Assembly: GCA_938082955.1 (NCBI GenBank)
Contig: CALKDE010000366.1
Location: 1-5,135, forward strand
Direction of reading: 5' to 3'
DNA length: 5,135 nt
Source of the DNA: an uncultured Pseudomonadales bacterium
GTDB taxonomy: Bacteria; Pseudomonadota; Gammaproteobacteria; Pseudomonadales; Pseudohongiellaceae
Shown here: one piece after another, positions 1-5,135 of the stretch
Layout of the letters: the number at the start of each line of letters is the position of its first letter
Position numbering within the stretch: position 1 is the first letter of the stretch
The notes under the pieces: model-generated
Seen by the model: the letters and a program-made list of their open reading frames with translations, nothing else
Database searches by the model: none
Told to the model about the DNA's origin: nothing
Position numbers and translations under genes: made by a program

Positions 1-687
1 GAGAAACCAACTCTGGACCTTCGATTTGCGCTCACGTATTGACCGAGCCGCACGCTCGGAAAAAGATACCGGAGACAATCCCGGAACACAGGATAGACAC
101 TTCTGCGTCCCTGAGTAGATCGCGTCGATACCCCATTCATCTACAAGCAGCTCAATGCCACCCAATGATGTCACGGCATCGACGATAGACAGACAATCGT
201 ACTTCGCAGCCAGAGCGCAAAGCGCCTCTACATCAGAGCGAGTTCCAGTTGAGGTTTCGGCATGCACAAAAGCAATGGCCTTGGCATCTGGGTTATCAGT
301 CAAAGCTTTTTCGGCCTTGTCGATATCAATGGTGCTGCTCCAAGTGTCTTCCACCACGATCGCCTGGGCACCACAACGCTGTACATTTTCTTTCATGCGC
401 CCGCCGAACACGCCGTTCTGGCAGATAATCACCTTATCACCGCGCTCAATCAGGTTTACAAATACCGTTTCCATACCCGCAGATCCAGGGGCGGATACCG
501 GCATGGTAAGTTCGTTTTCTGTTTTAAAGGCGTATTGCAGAAGCTGCTTGATCTCATCCATCATCTGGATAAAGGCAGGATCAAGATGCCCTATCGTAGG
601 GCGTGACAAAGCCTCAAGAATCCGTGGATTAACATCCGAAGGACCGGGTCCCATGAGTGTTCGAACTGGCGGGTGAAATGATTTCAT
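1..687 (-). CDS. Class V PLP-dependent aminotransferase, alanine/serine-glyoxylate aminotransferase family (3' end outside window)
   Basis: The first 229 codons of the gene are visible; it runs off the left edge without a stop. Established family role: a fold-type I PLP enzyme that moves an amino group from alanine or serine to glyoxylate, giving glycine and pyruvate or hydroxypyruvate. The N-terminus carries the family signature LMGPGPSDVNPR (residues 11-22). SAPGSAGME (65-73) is the cofactor phosphate-binding turn, HAETSTGT (142-149) the substrate/cofactor loop and SIVDAVTSLGG (167-177) holds Asp170, expected to contact the pyridine nitrogen. YSGTQKCL (191-198) holds Lys196, the expected Schiff-base lysine. 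It resembles human AGXT along its visible length, from memory. The ATG at 687 is preceded by AGAGG (698-702) ten bases upstream and puts the GPGP motif at the usual place. It lies 70 bp past the alpha-operon terminator, so is probably a separate transcription unit. The amino donor cannot be decided; a ureidoglycine-glyoxylate or related class V enzyme remains possible. Confidence 0.9.
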   Translation of the reverse strand, partial: MKSFHPPVRTLMGPGPSDVNPRILEALSRPTIGHLDPAFIQMMDEIKQLLQYAFKTENELTMPVSAPGSAGMETVFVNLIERGDKVIICQNGVFGGRMKENVQRCGAQAIVVEDTWSSTIDIDKAEKALTDNPDAKAIAFVHAETSTGTRSDVEALCALAAKYDCLSIVDAVTSLGGIELLVDEWGIDAIYSGTQKCLSCVPGLSPVSFSERAARSIRERKSKVQSWFL

Positions 688-721
688 TGCGTGCTAACCT
701 CTCAGTTGCTCTTGTAGAAGT

Positions 722-754
722 GGTTCTGTGTCACGCCTGAGGAAAAACAGAACC
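722..754. repeat. 8-bp perfect inverted repeat upstream of the aminotransferase gene
   Basis: GGTTCTGT at 722-729 is the exact reverse complement of ACAGAACC at 747-754, with 17 bases between them. It lies between the operon terminator and the aminotransferase start, 35 bases upstream of its ATG. The position and the two-half-site layout would suit an operator for a dimeric regulator or a weak leader hairpin. No U-tract follows on the minus strand, so it is not a second terminator. The function is inference only; an 8-bp match could occur by chance. Confidence 0.4.
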
Positions 755-757
755 CAT

Positions 758-784
758 AAAAAAGCCGAGTATAACCCGGCTTTT
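758..784 (-). terminator. Rho-independent terminator of the alpha operon
   Basis: Read on the minus strand, AGCCGGG and CTCGGCT form a 7-bp stem (775-781 with 763-769, including one G-U pair) around a 5-base loop. A run of six T residues follows directly. The A residues before the stem can pair with part of the T-run to lengthen it. It begins 25 bases after the rplQ stop codon and before the aminotransferase gene, exactly where the ribosomal operon should end. Confidence 0.9.
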
Positions 785-809
785 CTGTATGCTCTTGGAA
801 ACTAACGAG

Positions 810-1211
810 TTAATCGTCAGTAGATTCCACCACTGAATCATCAGCTTCGGCATTTGGCCGACCTACCAATTCGACATAAGCCATAGTCGCTTTGTCACCG
901 GCGCGATCGCCACACTTGAGAATGCGGATATAACCACCGGGACGGTCTGTGTAACGCGGACCTAGTTCGGTAAACAGTTTACCCACCGCAGCCTTGCTAC
1001 GAGTACGACTGAATGCCAAGCGCCGGTTTGCCACACTGTCCTTCTTTGCCAAAGTAATCAGGGGCTCAGCAACAGACCTAAGCTCTTTGGCTTTGATTAG
1101 TGTGGTTTTGATGATTTCATGCTCAACTAATGAAATAGCCATATTTCTGAACATCGCTTGTCGGTGCGAACTATTTCTATTTAGCTGGCGACCGCTTTGT
1201 CTATGACGCAT
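810..1211 (-). CDS. rplQ: 50S ribosomal protein L17
   Basis: This encodes L17, a large-subunit protein near the exit-tunnel end of the ribosome. The 133-residue product starts MRHRQSGRQLNRNSSHRQ and contains the conserved HEIIKTTLIKAKELR (31-45), EPLITLAKKDSVANRRLAF (49-67) and GGYIRILKCGDRAGD (92-106) blocks. The E. coli protein is 127 residues; the extra length is in an acidic C-terminal tail (residues 118-133) that varies between species. The ATG at 1211 has AAGG nine bases upstream (1221-1224). The gene sits 33 bp after rpoA and is the last gene of the operon, followed by a strong intrinsic terminator. Identification is secure. Confidence 0.98.
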   Translation of the reverse strand: MRHRQSGRQLNRNSSHRQAMFRNMAISLVEHEIIKTTLIKAKELRSVAEPLITLAKKDSVANRRLAFSRTRSKAAVGKLFTELGPRYTDRPGGYIRILKCGDRAGDKATMAYVELVGRPNAEADDSVVESTDD

Positions 1212-1244
1212 AACTCGTTACCTTATCTAAGGACTGAACTTGTT

Positions 1245-2243
1245 CTAAGCTGCCCGATCGTCTGATTTAAGACTGGACGGAGGCCAATTTTCTAGACGCA
1301 GACCAAGTGATAGTCCACGCGTAGCCAACACGTCTTTAATCTCTGTTAGAGACTTCTTGCCTAAGTTGGGTGTCTTCAACAGCTCAACTTCTGTGCGCTG
1401 AATAAGATCACCAATGTAATAAATGTCTTCAGCCTTGAGGCAATTCGCAGAACGTACTGTCAACTCAAGATCATCGACCGGGCGAAGCAGGATCGGATCA
1501 ATTTCGTCTTCATGCTCTTCTGGCTCTGCAACGATTTCACTTTGCAGATCGACGAATACCGCTAGCTGATGCTGCAAGATTGTAGCCGCACGGCGAATAG
1601 CTTCTTCCGGCTCTATAGTGCCGTTAGTTTCAACATCGATAACCAACTTGTCCAGGTCAGTGCGTTGCTCAACACGGGCACTTTCAACCGCGTAAGACAC
1701 TCGAATAACTGGTGTGTAGGACGCGTCGAGAAGAAGCCTTCCAACACTACGAGTCTCATCTTCTTCAGAAGTTCGACTATCTGCTGGAGAATATCCTCTG
1801 CCCTTACGAACAGTTAGACGCATGTTGAGCTCGCCATTCGCATTTAGGTTTGCGATAACATGATCTGGATTCATGATCTCAACATCGTGATCTACAGTAA
1901 TATCACTTGCAGTTACGATGCCAGACCCTTTCTTGTTTAGAGTAAGAACCGCTTCATCGTTATTATTTAGGACTATGGCGAGGCCTTTAAGGTTAAGAAG
2001 GATTTCTATTACATCCTCCCGCACGCCTTCTATAGTGCTGTACTCATGTACAACACCATCTATCTCGACTTCTTCAACTGCAGCGCCTGGCATAGAAGAA
2101 AGTAAAATTCTTCGTAGTGCATTACCCAATGTATGACCAAAGCCGCGCTCTAGCGGTTCTAATACAACCTTCGAGTGACAGGAGTCGAACTCGTCGACCT
2201 GTATCACTTGCGGCGTTAAAAAATCTGATAAAGAAATTTGCAT
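1245..2243 (-). CDS. rpoA: DNA-directed RNA polymerase subunit alpha
   Basis: The alpha subunit dimerises to nucleate core RNA polymerase assembly, and its C-terminal domain contacts UP elements and activators. The 332-residue product (E. coli 329) has the N-terminal assembly domain at about 1-233. This includes LEPLERGFGHTLGNALRRILLSSMPG (29-54, split here by eye), whose Arg44-Arg45 match the E. coli pair that binds beta/beta'. A short acidic linker (about 236-248) follows, then the C-terminal domain with ELTVRSANCLK (260-270) and TPNLGKKSLTE (291-301). Arg264, Asn267, Gly295, Lys297 and Ser298 correspond to the E. coli DNA-contacting residues, one position shifted. I chose the ATG at 2243 because MQISLSDFL aligns with the family N-terminus. 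A GTG at 2270 in the same frame would add nine unconserved residues and overlap the rpsD stop. The spacer from rpsD is 26 bp. No anomaly is visible. Confidence 0.98.
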   Translation of the reverse strand: MQISLSDFLTPQVIQVDEFDSCHSKVVLEPLERGFGHTLGNALRRILLSSMPGAAVEEVEIDGVVHEYSTIEGVREDVIEILLNLKGLAIVLNNNDEAVLTLNKKGSGIVTASDITVDHDVEIMNPDHVIANLNANGELNMRLTVRKGRGYSPADSRTSEEDETRSVGRLLLDASYTPVIRVSYAVESARVEQRTDLDKLVIDVETNGTIEPEEAIRRAATILQHQLAVFVDLQSEIVAEPEEHEDEIDPILLRPVDDLELTVRSANCLKAEDIYYIGDLIQRTEVELLKTPNLGKKSLTEIKDVLATRGLSLGLRLENWPPSSLKSDDRAA

Positions 2244-2251
2244 GAAATCCA

Positions 2252-2256
2252 CCCTT
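2252..2256 (-). promoter_or_regulatory. Shine-Dalgarno of rpoA, decides its start
   Basis: On the minus strand AAGGG lies eight bases before the ATG at 2243, inside the 26-bp rpsD-rpoA spacer. This supports ATG over the in-frame GTG at 2270, which overlaps the rpsD stop codon and would have to be read from within the rpsD coding end. Confidence 0.6.
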
Positions 2257-2269
2257 TGTGTGATTGTCA

Positions 2270-2890
2270 CTACTTAGAATATAGCTCGACGATTAGGTTC
2301 TCGTTGATCTCTGAAGGCAGATCTTCACGCTCAGGCTTGCGCGTGAACTGACCTTCTAGCTTGCTTTGATCTACTGTTATCCAATCGATCGGATTTCGCT
2401 GCGAAGCCAATTCCAATGCTGATTTAATTCGTAGCTGTTCTTTCGCTTTCTGACGAATAGCAACAGAGTCACCTTCAGAAACGCGATAAGAAGCAATATT
2501 TACCACTTCACCATTCACTGTGATGGATTTGTGTGCAACAAGTTGACGCGATTCGGCGCGAGTCGAGCCAAAACCCATACGATAGACCACGTTGTCTAGA
2601 CGGCATTCCAACAGTTGCAACAGATTTTCGCCTGTCGCACCTTTAATTCGAGCCGCTTCCTTATAGTACCCCCGGAACTGCTTCTCCAGAACACCATAGG
2701 TTCGTCTAACTTTTTGTTTCTCTCGAAGTTGCACACCGTAATCAGATAGGCGGCCACGACGTGCGCCATGCTGGCCAGGAATAGTATCGGCCTTGCACTT
2801 ACTATCTAGTGGACGAACGCCGCTCTTCAAGAACAGATCTGTTCCTTCACGACGGGACAACTTGCATTTTGGGCCTAAATAACGGGCCAT
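2270..2890 (-). CDS. rpsD: 30S ribosomal protein S4
   Basis: S4 is a primary 16S rRNA-binding protein that nucleates assembly of the small-subunit body; in E. coli it also represses translation of the alpha operon. The product has 206 residues, the same length as in E. coli. It shows the N-terminal MARYLGPK-KLSRREGTDLFLKSG block (1-24), PGQHGARR (38-45) and LSDYGVQLREKQKVRRTYGVLEKQF (48-72 region). The S4 RNA-binding domain starts near 97 (RLDNVVYRMGFGSTRAESRQLV, 97-118; VNGEVVNIASY, 125-135), and the protein ends VELYSK. Only Cys9, Cys32 and Cys96 are present, so it is the zinc-free form rather than the four-cysteine zinc form. The ATG at 2890 has AGGAG seven bases upstream (2898-2902). It lies 53 bp after rpsK and its TAG stop is 26 bp before rpoA. 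Confidence 0.98.
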   Translation of the reverse strand: MARYLGPKCKLSRREGTDLFLKSGVRPLDSKCKADTIPGQHGARRGRLSDYGVQLREKQKVRRTYGVLEKQFRGYYKEAARIKGATGENLLQLLECRLDNVVYRMGFGSTRAESRQLVAHKSITVNGEVVNIASYRVSEGDSVAIRQKAKEQLRIKSALELASQRNPIDWITVDQSKLEGQFTRKPEREDLPSEINENLIVELYSK

Positions 2891-2943
2891 AGTCTATCTC
2901 CTGTGCTCTTTCACGATCAGAAGAGCTTCTGCTTACTTATCGT

Positions 2944-3339
2944 TTAAACGCGACGCTTCTTAGGGGGTCTACAGCCATTGTGTGGAATAGGCGTGACGTC
3001 AGTAATATTTCCAACTCGAAGACCGCAATTATTCAGCGCTCTTACAGCTGATTCGCGACCAGGACCAGGACCGTTAACCTTCACGTCCAGAGTCTGTAAT
3101 CCATAAAGTTCGATCGCCGCTTTTCCTGCCTTCTCAGCCGCAACCTGAGCGGCAAAAGGCGTGCTTTTTCTGGAACCACGAAAGCCGGAACCGCCGGCAG
3201 TCGCCCAGCTCAATGCATTGCCCTGACGATCGGTAATAGTGATGATCGTGTTATTAAAGGATGCATGAATATAAGCAAGACCATCAATAACGGCATTGCG
3301 GGTTTTCTTCTTAGTCGACTTCTCTGCTGGCTTAGCCAT
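2944..3339 (-). CDS. rpsK: 30S ribosomal protein S11
   Basis: S11 sits on the small-subunit platform, where it helps form the mRNA exit/Shine-Dalgarno region. The product has 131 residues (E. coli 129), the difference being in the variable basic N-terminus. Conserved blocks are IHASFNNTIITITDRQGNAL (24-43), ATAGGSGFRGSRKSTPFAAQ (46-65), GPGPGRESAVRAL (90-102) and the C-terminal DVTPIPHNGCRPPKKRRV (114-131). Asn121-Gly122 corresponds to the E. coli Asn119-Gly120 site known to carry isoaspartate. The ATG at 3339 gives the family-typical MAK start. Its ribosome-binding site is only a weak GGA (3348-3350), eight bases upstream. The gene is unusual in its upstream gap: 113 bp separate it from rpsM, filled mainly by a long palindrome, so its leader differs from that of its neighbours. 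Confidence 0.98.
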   Translation of the reverse strand: MAKPAEKSTKKKTRNAVIDGLAYIHASFNNTIITITDRQGNALSWATAGGSGFRGSRKSTPFAAQVAAEKAGKAAIELYGLQTLDVKVNGPGPGRESAVRALNNCGLRVGNITDVTPIPHNGCRPPKKRRV

Positions 3340-3347
3340 AAATTATT

Positions 3348-3350
3348 CCA
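3348..3350 (-). promoter_or_regulatory. Weak Shine-Dalgarno of rpsK
   Basis: On the minus strand GGA, within GATGGAATAATTT, lies eight bases before the rpsK ATG. It is shorter than the GGAG or AGGAG cores before rpmJ, rpsM and rpsD. It starts 21 bases past the composite palindrome, so the palindrome does not directly bury it. Confidence 0.5.
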
Positions 3351-3371
3351 TCTAACTCTAAATATCGATTC

Positions 3372-3444
3372 GGGGTCAGAGTAAAAATTCTTTATCTCTT
3401 TCACAATTTTTACTGAACTGTGAAAGAGTTTTTACTCTGACCCC
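3372..3444. repeat. 73-bp composite palindrome in the rpsM-rpsK gap (putative dispersed/MITE-like or REP-type element)
   Basis: The outer arms GGGGTCAGAGTAAAAA (3372-3387) and its exact reverse complement (3429-3444) give a 16-bp perfect stem. Inside, CTCTTTCACA (3396-3405) pairs perfectly with 3419-3428 as a 10-bp stem around a 13-base loop (3406-3418). Eight unpaired bases (3388-3395) lie on one side. No ORF of note is encoded. There is no T-run after the outer stem on the minus strand, so it is not an ordinary terminator. The element begins about eight bases after the rpsM stop. Removing it would leave a spacer of about 40 bp, in line with the rest of the operon, which suggests an insertion. 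I recall the GGGGTCAGAGTAAAA string as a recurrent intergenic repeat in proteobacteria, sometimes near REP-associated (Y1/IS200-like) transposases; that association is memory, not shown here. Confidence 0.75.
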
Positions 3445-3452
3445 AATTAGTA

Positions 3453-3809
3453 TCACTTACGAATTGGTTTGCGTGGACCTTTTCTCGTTCTAGCATTTGT
3501 TTTCGTGCGCTGACCCCGAACTGGCAGAGAACGCCGATGACGAATACCACGATTGCAACCTAAGTCCATAAGACGCTTGATGTTCATGGATACTGCGCGT
3601 CTGAGGTCGCCCTCAGTAGTATGGTTCGCCACTTCCCCGCGAATGCTGTCCAATTGTTCAGGGCTGAGCTCACTAGTCTTTGTTGACGGCGTGATTCCAG
3701 TCTTGTCACAAATCGCACTTGCGGTAGTTGGGCCAATTCCAAACACATATCGTAAAGAAATAACGATGTGCTTGTTATCAGGTATGTTGACTCCGGCAAT
3801 ACGTGCCAT
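3453..3809 (-). CDS. rpsM: 30S ribosomal protein S13
   Basis: S13 lies in the head of the small subunit and contacts the P-site tRNA through its C-terminal tail and the large subunit through an intersubunit bridge. The product has 118 residues, equal to the E. coli protein. It starts MARIAGVNIPDNKH, has a helix-hairpin-helix-like segment around 19-39 (YVFGIGPTTASAIC), then EGDLRRAVSMNIKRLMDLGC (66-85) and RGIRHRRSLPVRGQRTKTN (87-105). The very basic tail RTRKGPRKPIRK (107-118) completes it. The ATG at 3809 has GGAG eight bases upstream (3818-3821). It is the first gene of the alpha operon, 53 bp after rpmJ. In E. coli the S4 repressor binds a pseudoknot over this start; no such fold could be recognised by eye here. 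Confidence 0.98.
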   Translation of the reverse strand: MARIAGVNIPDNKHIVISLRYVFGIGPTTASAICDKTGITPSTKTSELSPEQLDSIRGEVANHTTEGDLRRAVSMNIKRLMDLGCNRGIRHRRSLPVRGQRTKTNARTRKGPRKPIRK

Positions 3810-3862
3810 AAAAGGTGCTCCGTTCTCTACTAATCTTGCTTACGAATTCGGTCGTGCCAGGA

Positions 3863-3979
3863 TTAACCCTGACGTTGCTTGTGTCTTGGCTCAGACTTGC
3901 AAATTACTCGCACAGAACCATTACGCTTAATTACTTTGCAGTTTCGGCAAATTTTCTTAACAGATGCTCTAACTTTCAT
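3863..3979 (-). CDS. rpmJ: 50S ribosomal protein L36 (zinc-binding form)
   Basis: This small gene encodes L36, a 38-residue large-subunit protein that binds 23S rRNA near the base of the L7/L12 stalk. The protein reads MKVRASVKKICRNCKVIKRN, then GSVRVICKSEPRHKQRQG. Cys11, Cys14, Cys27 and His33 form the C-x2-C-x12-C-x5-H zinc ribbon, so this is the zinc-containing version, not the cysteine-free paralogue (RpmJ2/YkgO type) induced under zinc limitation. The ATG at 3979 has a good GGAG seven bases upstream (3987-3990). It lies 57 bp downstream of secY and 53 bp upstream of rpsM, the canonical place at the spc/alpha operon junction. Confidence 0.97.
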   Translation of the reverse strand: MKVRASVKKICRNCKVIKRNGSVRVICKSEPRHKQRQG

Positions 3980-4036
3980 GTTCGTTCTCCATTATTCTTT
4001 AAATAGTATCTGTGGACATAAACAACCAGAGAGTGA

Positions 4037-5135
4037 CTAAATACCACTACGTCCGTAGTTACCTAACTTCGATTTCTTCATCAGGGAATCATACTGATGA
4101 GACATTAGGTGCGACTGCACCTGGGACCAAAAGTCCATAGTTACAACCACCGAAATCAATAGCGCCGTGCCACCGAGGTTAAAGGGCACATTGGCAAACA
4201 TTTGCATAAAATTGGGTAACAAACACACCAGTGTGATGTACACAGCTCCAAACATAGTCAGCCTAGTGATTACACCGTCGATGTACTTTGCGGTTTGCTC
4301 GCCAGGTCGAATGCCAGGAATAAATGCACTAGAACGCTTCAAATTCTCGGCAACATCGCGTGGATTAAATACAAGTGCTGTATAAAAAAAGCAAAAGAAT
4401 ATAATCATCGCGCTAAAGATAATAATGTAAAGAGGCTGACCGGGGCCGATGAGAAAAGCTAATTCCTGCAACCACTCCGAACCCTCAGCCTGACCAAACC
4501 AGTTCGCAATACTGGCAGGGAATAACAAGATACTACTGGCGAAAATTGCTGGTATAACACCCGCCATATTAATCTTAAGAGGTAGATGGCTAGCTTGAGC
4601 TTGATACATCTTCCTCCCCTGCTGTCGCTTCGCATAGTTGACGGTGATGCGTCGCTGAGCTCTTTCTATATAGACGATACAGGCGATAACGCCAATCGCA
4701 ATCAATCCCACGACTAGCAATAACACACCATTGATCTGTCCTTCGTACGCCTGTGTCAGCGATGTACCGATAGCGGCCGGAAAGCCCGCCACGATGCCTG
4801 CGAAGATCAGCATCGATATGCCATTGCCGATGCCTTTTTCTGTTATCTGCTCACCCAGCCACATCAGGAACATAGCCCCAGTCACTAGAGATACAATCGC
4901 TGTCAAGTTAAAGGCAAGACCGGGTGCGTACGCCATTGGCGATAAAAGCCCAACTGTCATACCGGTTCCCTGAACAGTCGCTAGCGCCAAAGCACCGTAA
5001 CGCGTGTATTGGGAGATTTTACGGCGACCAGACTCACCTTCTTTCTTTAACTGATCTAACTGCGGGCTTACCGCAGAAAGCAACTGCATGATAATCGAAG
5101 CTGATATATAAGGCATAATGCCTAGAGCCAAGATG
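4037..5135 (-). CDS. secY: Protein translocase subunit SecY (5' end outside window)
   Basis: SecY is the channel of the SecYEG inner-membrane translocon. The last 365 codons are visible; about 76 N-terminal residues (TM1 and the plug region, by comparison with E. coli SecY) lie beyond the right edge. The TTG at 5131 is an internal leucine codon, not a start. The visible part begins in TM2b with ALGIMPYISASI (3-14), the second SecY signature. It continues with cytosolic KKEGESGRRKISQYTRYG (30-47), TM4 with LVTGAMFLMWLGEQITEKGIGNGIS (83-107 region), and the C4 loop RRITVNYAKRQQGRKMY (161-177). TM7 follows (about 192-210), then the C5 loop FIPGIRPGEQTAKYID (271-286), whose Arg276 matches the essential E. 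coli Arg357. Two further membrane segments (about 293-310 and 318-335) come before a short basic tail ending GRSGI. The ribosome and SecA dock on the C4/C5 loops. Confidence 0.97.
   Translation of the reverse strand, partial: ILALGIMPYISASIIMQLLSAVSPQLDQLKKEGESGRRKISQYTRYGALALATVQGTGMTVGLLSPMAYAPGLAFNLTAIVSLVTGAMFLMWLGEQITEKGIGNGISMLIFAGIVAGFPAAIGTSLTQAYEGQINGVLLLVVGLIAIGVIACIVYIERAQRRITVNYAKRQQGRKMYQAQASHLPLKINMAGVIPAIFASSILLFPASIANWFGQAEGSEWLQELAFLIGPGQPLYIIIFSAMIIFFCFFYTALVFNPRDVAENLKRSSAFIPGIRPGEQTAKYIDGVITRLTMFGAVYITLVCLLPNFMQMFANVPFNLGGTALLISVVVTMDFWSQVQSHLMSHQYDSLMKKSKLGNYGRSGI

Noticed and set aside
155..676. Plus-strand open frames of 173 and 114 codons (155-676 and 262-606)
   Set aside because: They are antisense to the aminotransferase coding sequence, which has clear family motifs; their own translations show no recognisable domain.
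2244..2270. In-frame GTG upstream start for rpoA, overlapping the rpsD stop
   Set aside because: It adds nine residues not found in the family; the ATG at 2243 matches the alpha N-terminus and has its own AAGGG eight bases upstream.
2904..2943. Small hairpin CAGAAG-CT-CTTCTG in the rpsK-rpsD spacer
   Set aside because: It is only 6 bp with a two-base loop and no T-run; such short palindromes are expected by chance.
3372..3444. Intrinsic terminator between rpsM and rpsK
   Set aside because: On the minus strand the outer stem is followed by GAATCG rather than a T-run, and the inner stem is A/T-rich with its nearest T-run nine bases away inside the outer arm; rpsK, rpsD and rpoA must also be transcribed through it.
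3553..4006. Plus-strand open frames of 125 and 63 codons over rpsM and rpmJ (3553-3930 and 3815-4006)
   Set aside because: They are antisense to rpsM and rpmJ, both identified with near-certainty, and show no domain.
3980..4036. TACTAT-like -10 box in the secY-rpmJ spacer as an alpha-operon promoter
   Set aside because: The hexamer 17 bp upstream does not resemble TTGACA, and the TTGTTT nearby is only 11 bp away, so the spacing is wrong.
5129..5131. TTG as the start of secY
   Set aside because: The frame stays open to the window edge, and the residues there align with TM2b of SecY, so this is an internal leucine codon of a truncated gene.

Overview
The window is chromosomal DNA from a bacterium, most probably a gammaproteobacterium. 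Every recognisable ribosomal, polymerase and translocon protein reads closely against my memory of the Escherichia coli orthologue, with the same or nearly the same length. The gene order secY-rpmJ-rpsM-rpsK-rpsD-rpoA-rplQ is the classical end of the spc operon followed by the alpha operon. I cannot place it below class level. All seven of these genes and the extra gene at the left edge are read from the minus strand, so transcription runs from the right end of the window to the left.

Right to left: a 5'-truncated secY (4037-5135) enters from the window edge. Next comes rpmJ (3863-3979, only 38 codons). The alpha operon follows: rpsM (3453-3809), rpsK (2944-3339), rpsD (2270-2890), rpoA (1245-2243) and rplQ (810-1211). 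A rho-independent terminator at 758-784 closes the operon. Beyond it, a class V PLP-dependent aminotransferase of the alanine/serine-glyoxylate type (1-687) starts and runs off the left edge without its C-terminus.

The operon genes make small-subunit proteins S13, S11 and S4, large-subunit proteins L36 and L17, the RNA polymerase alpha subunit and the SecY channel, so ribosome, transcription and secretion capacity are co-expressed. Spacers are short (26-57 bp) and most carry a plausible Shine-Dalgarno. The exception is the 113-bp rpsM-rpsK gap, about two to four times longer than the others. It holds a 73-bp composite palindrome (3372-3444) with outer arms beginning GGGGTCAGAGTAAAAA. This looks like a small dispersed or mobile palindromic element inserted between two essential ribosomal genes, and it is the one truly unusual structure here. 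No new protein-coding system is present; the rest is an ordinary housekeeping locus.
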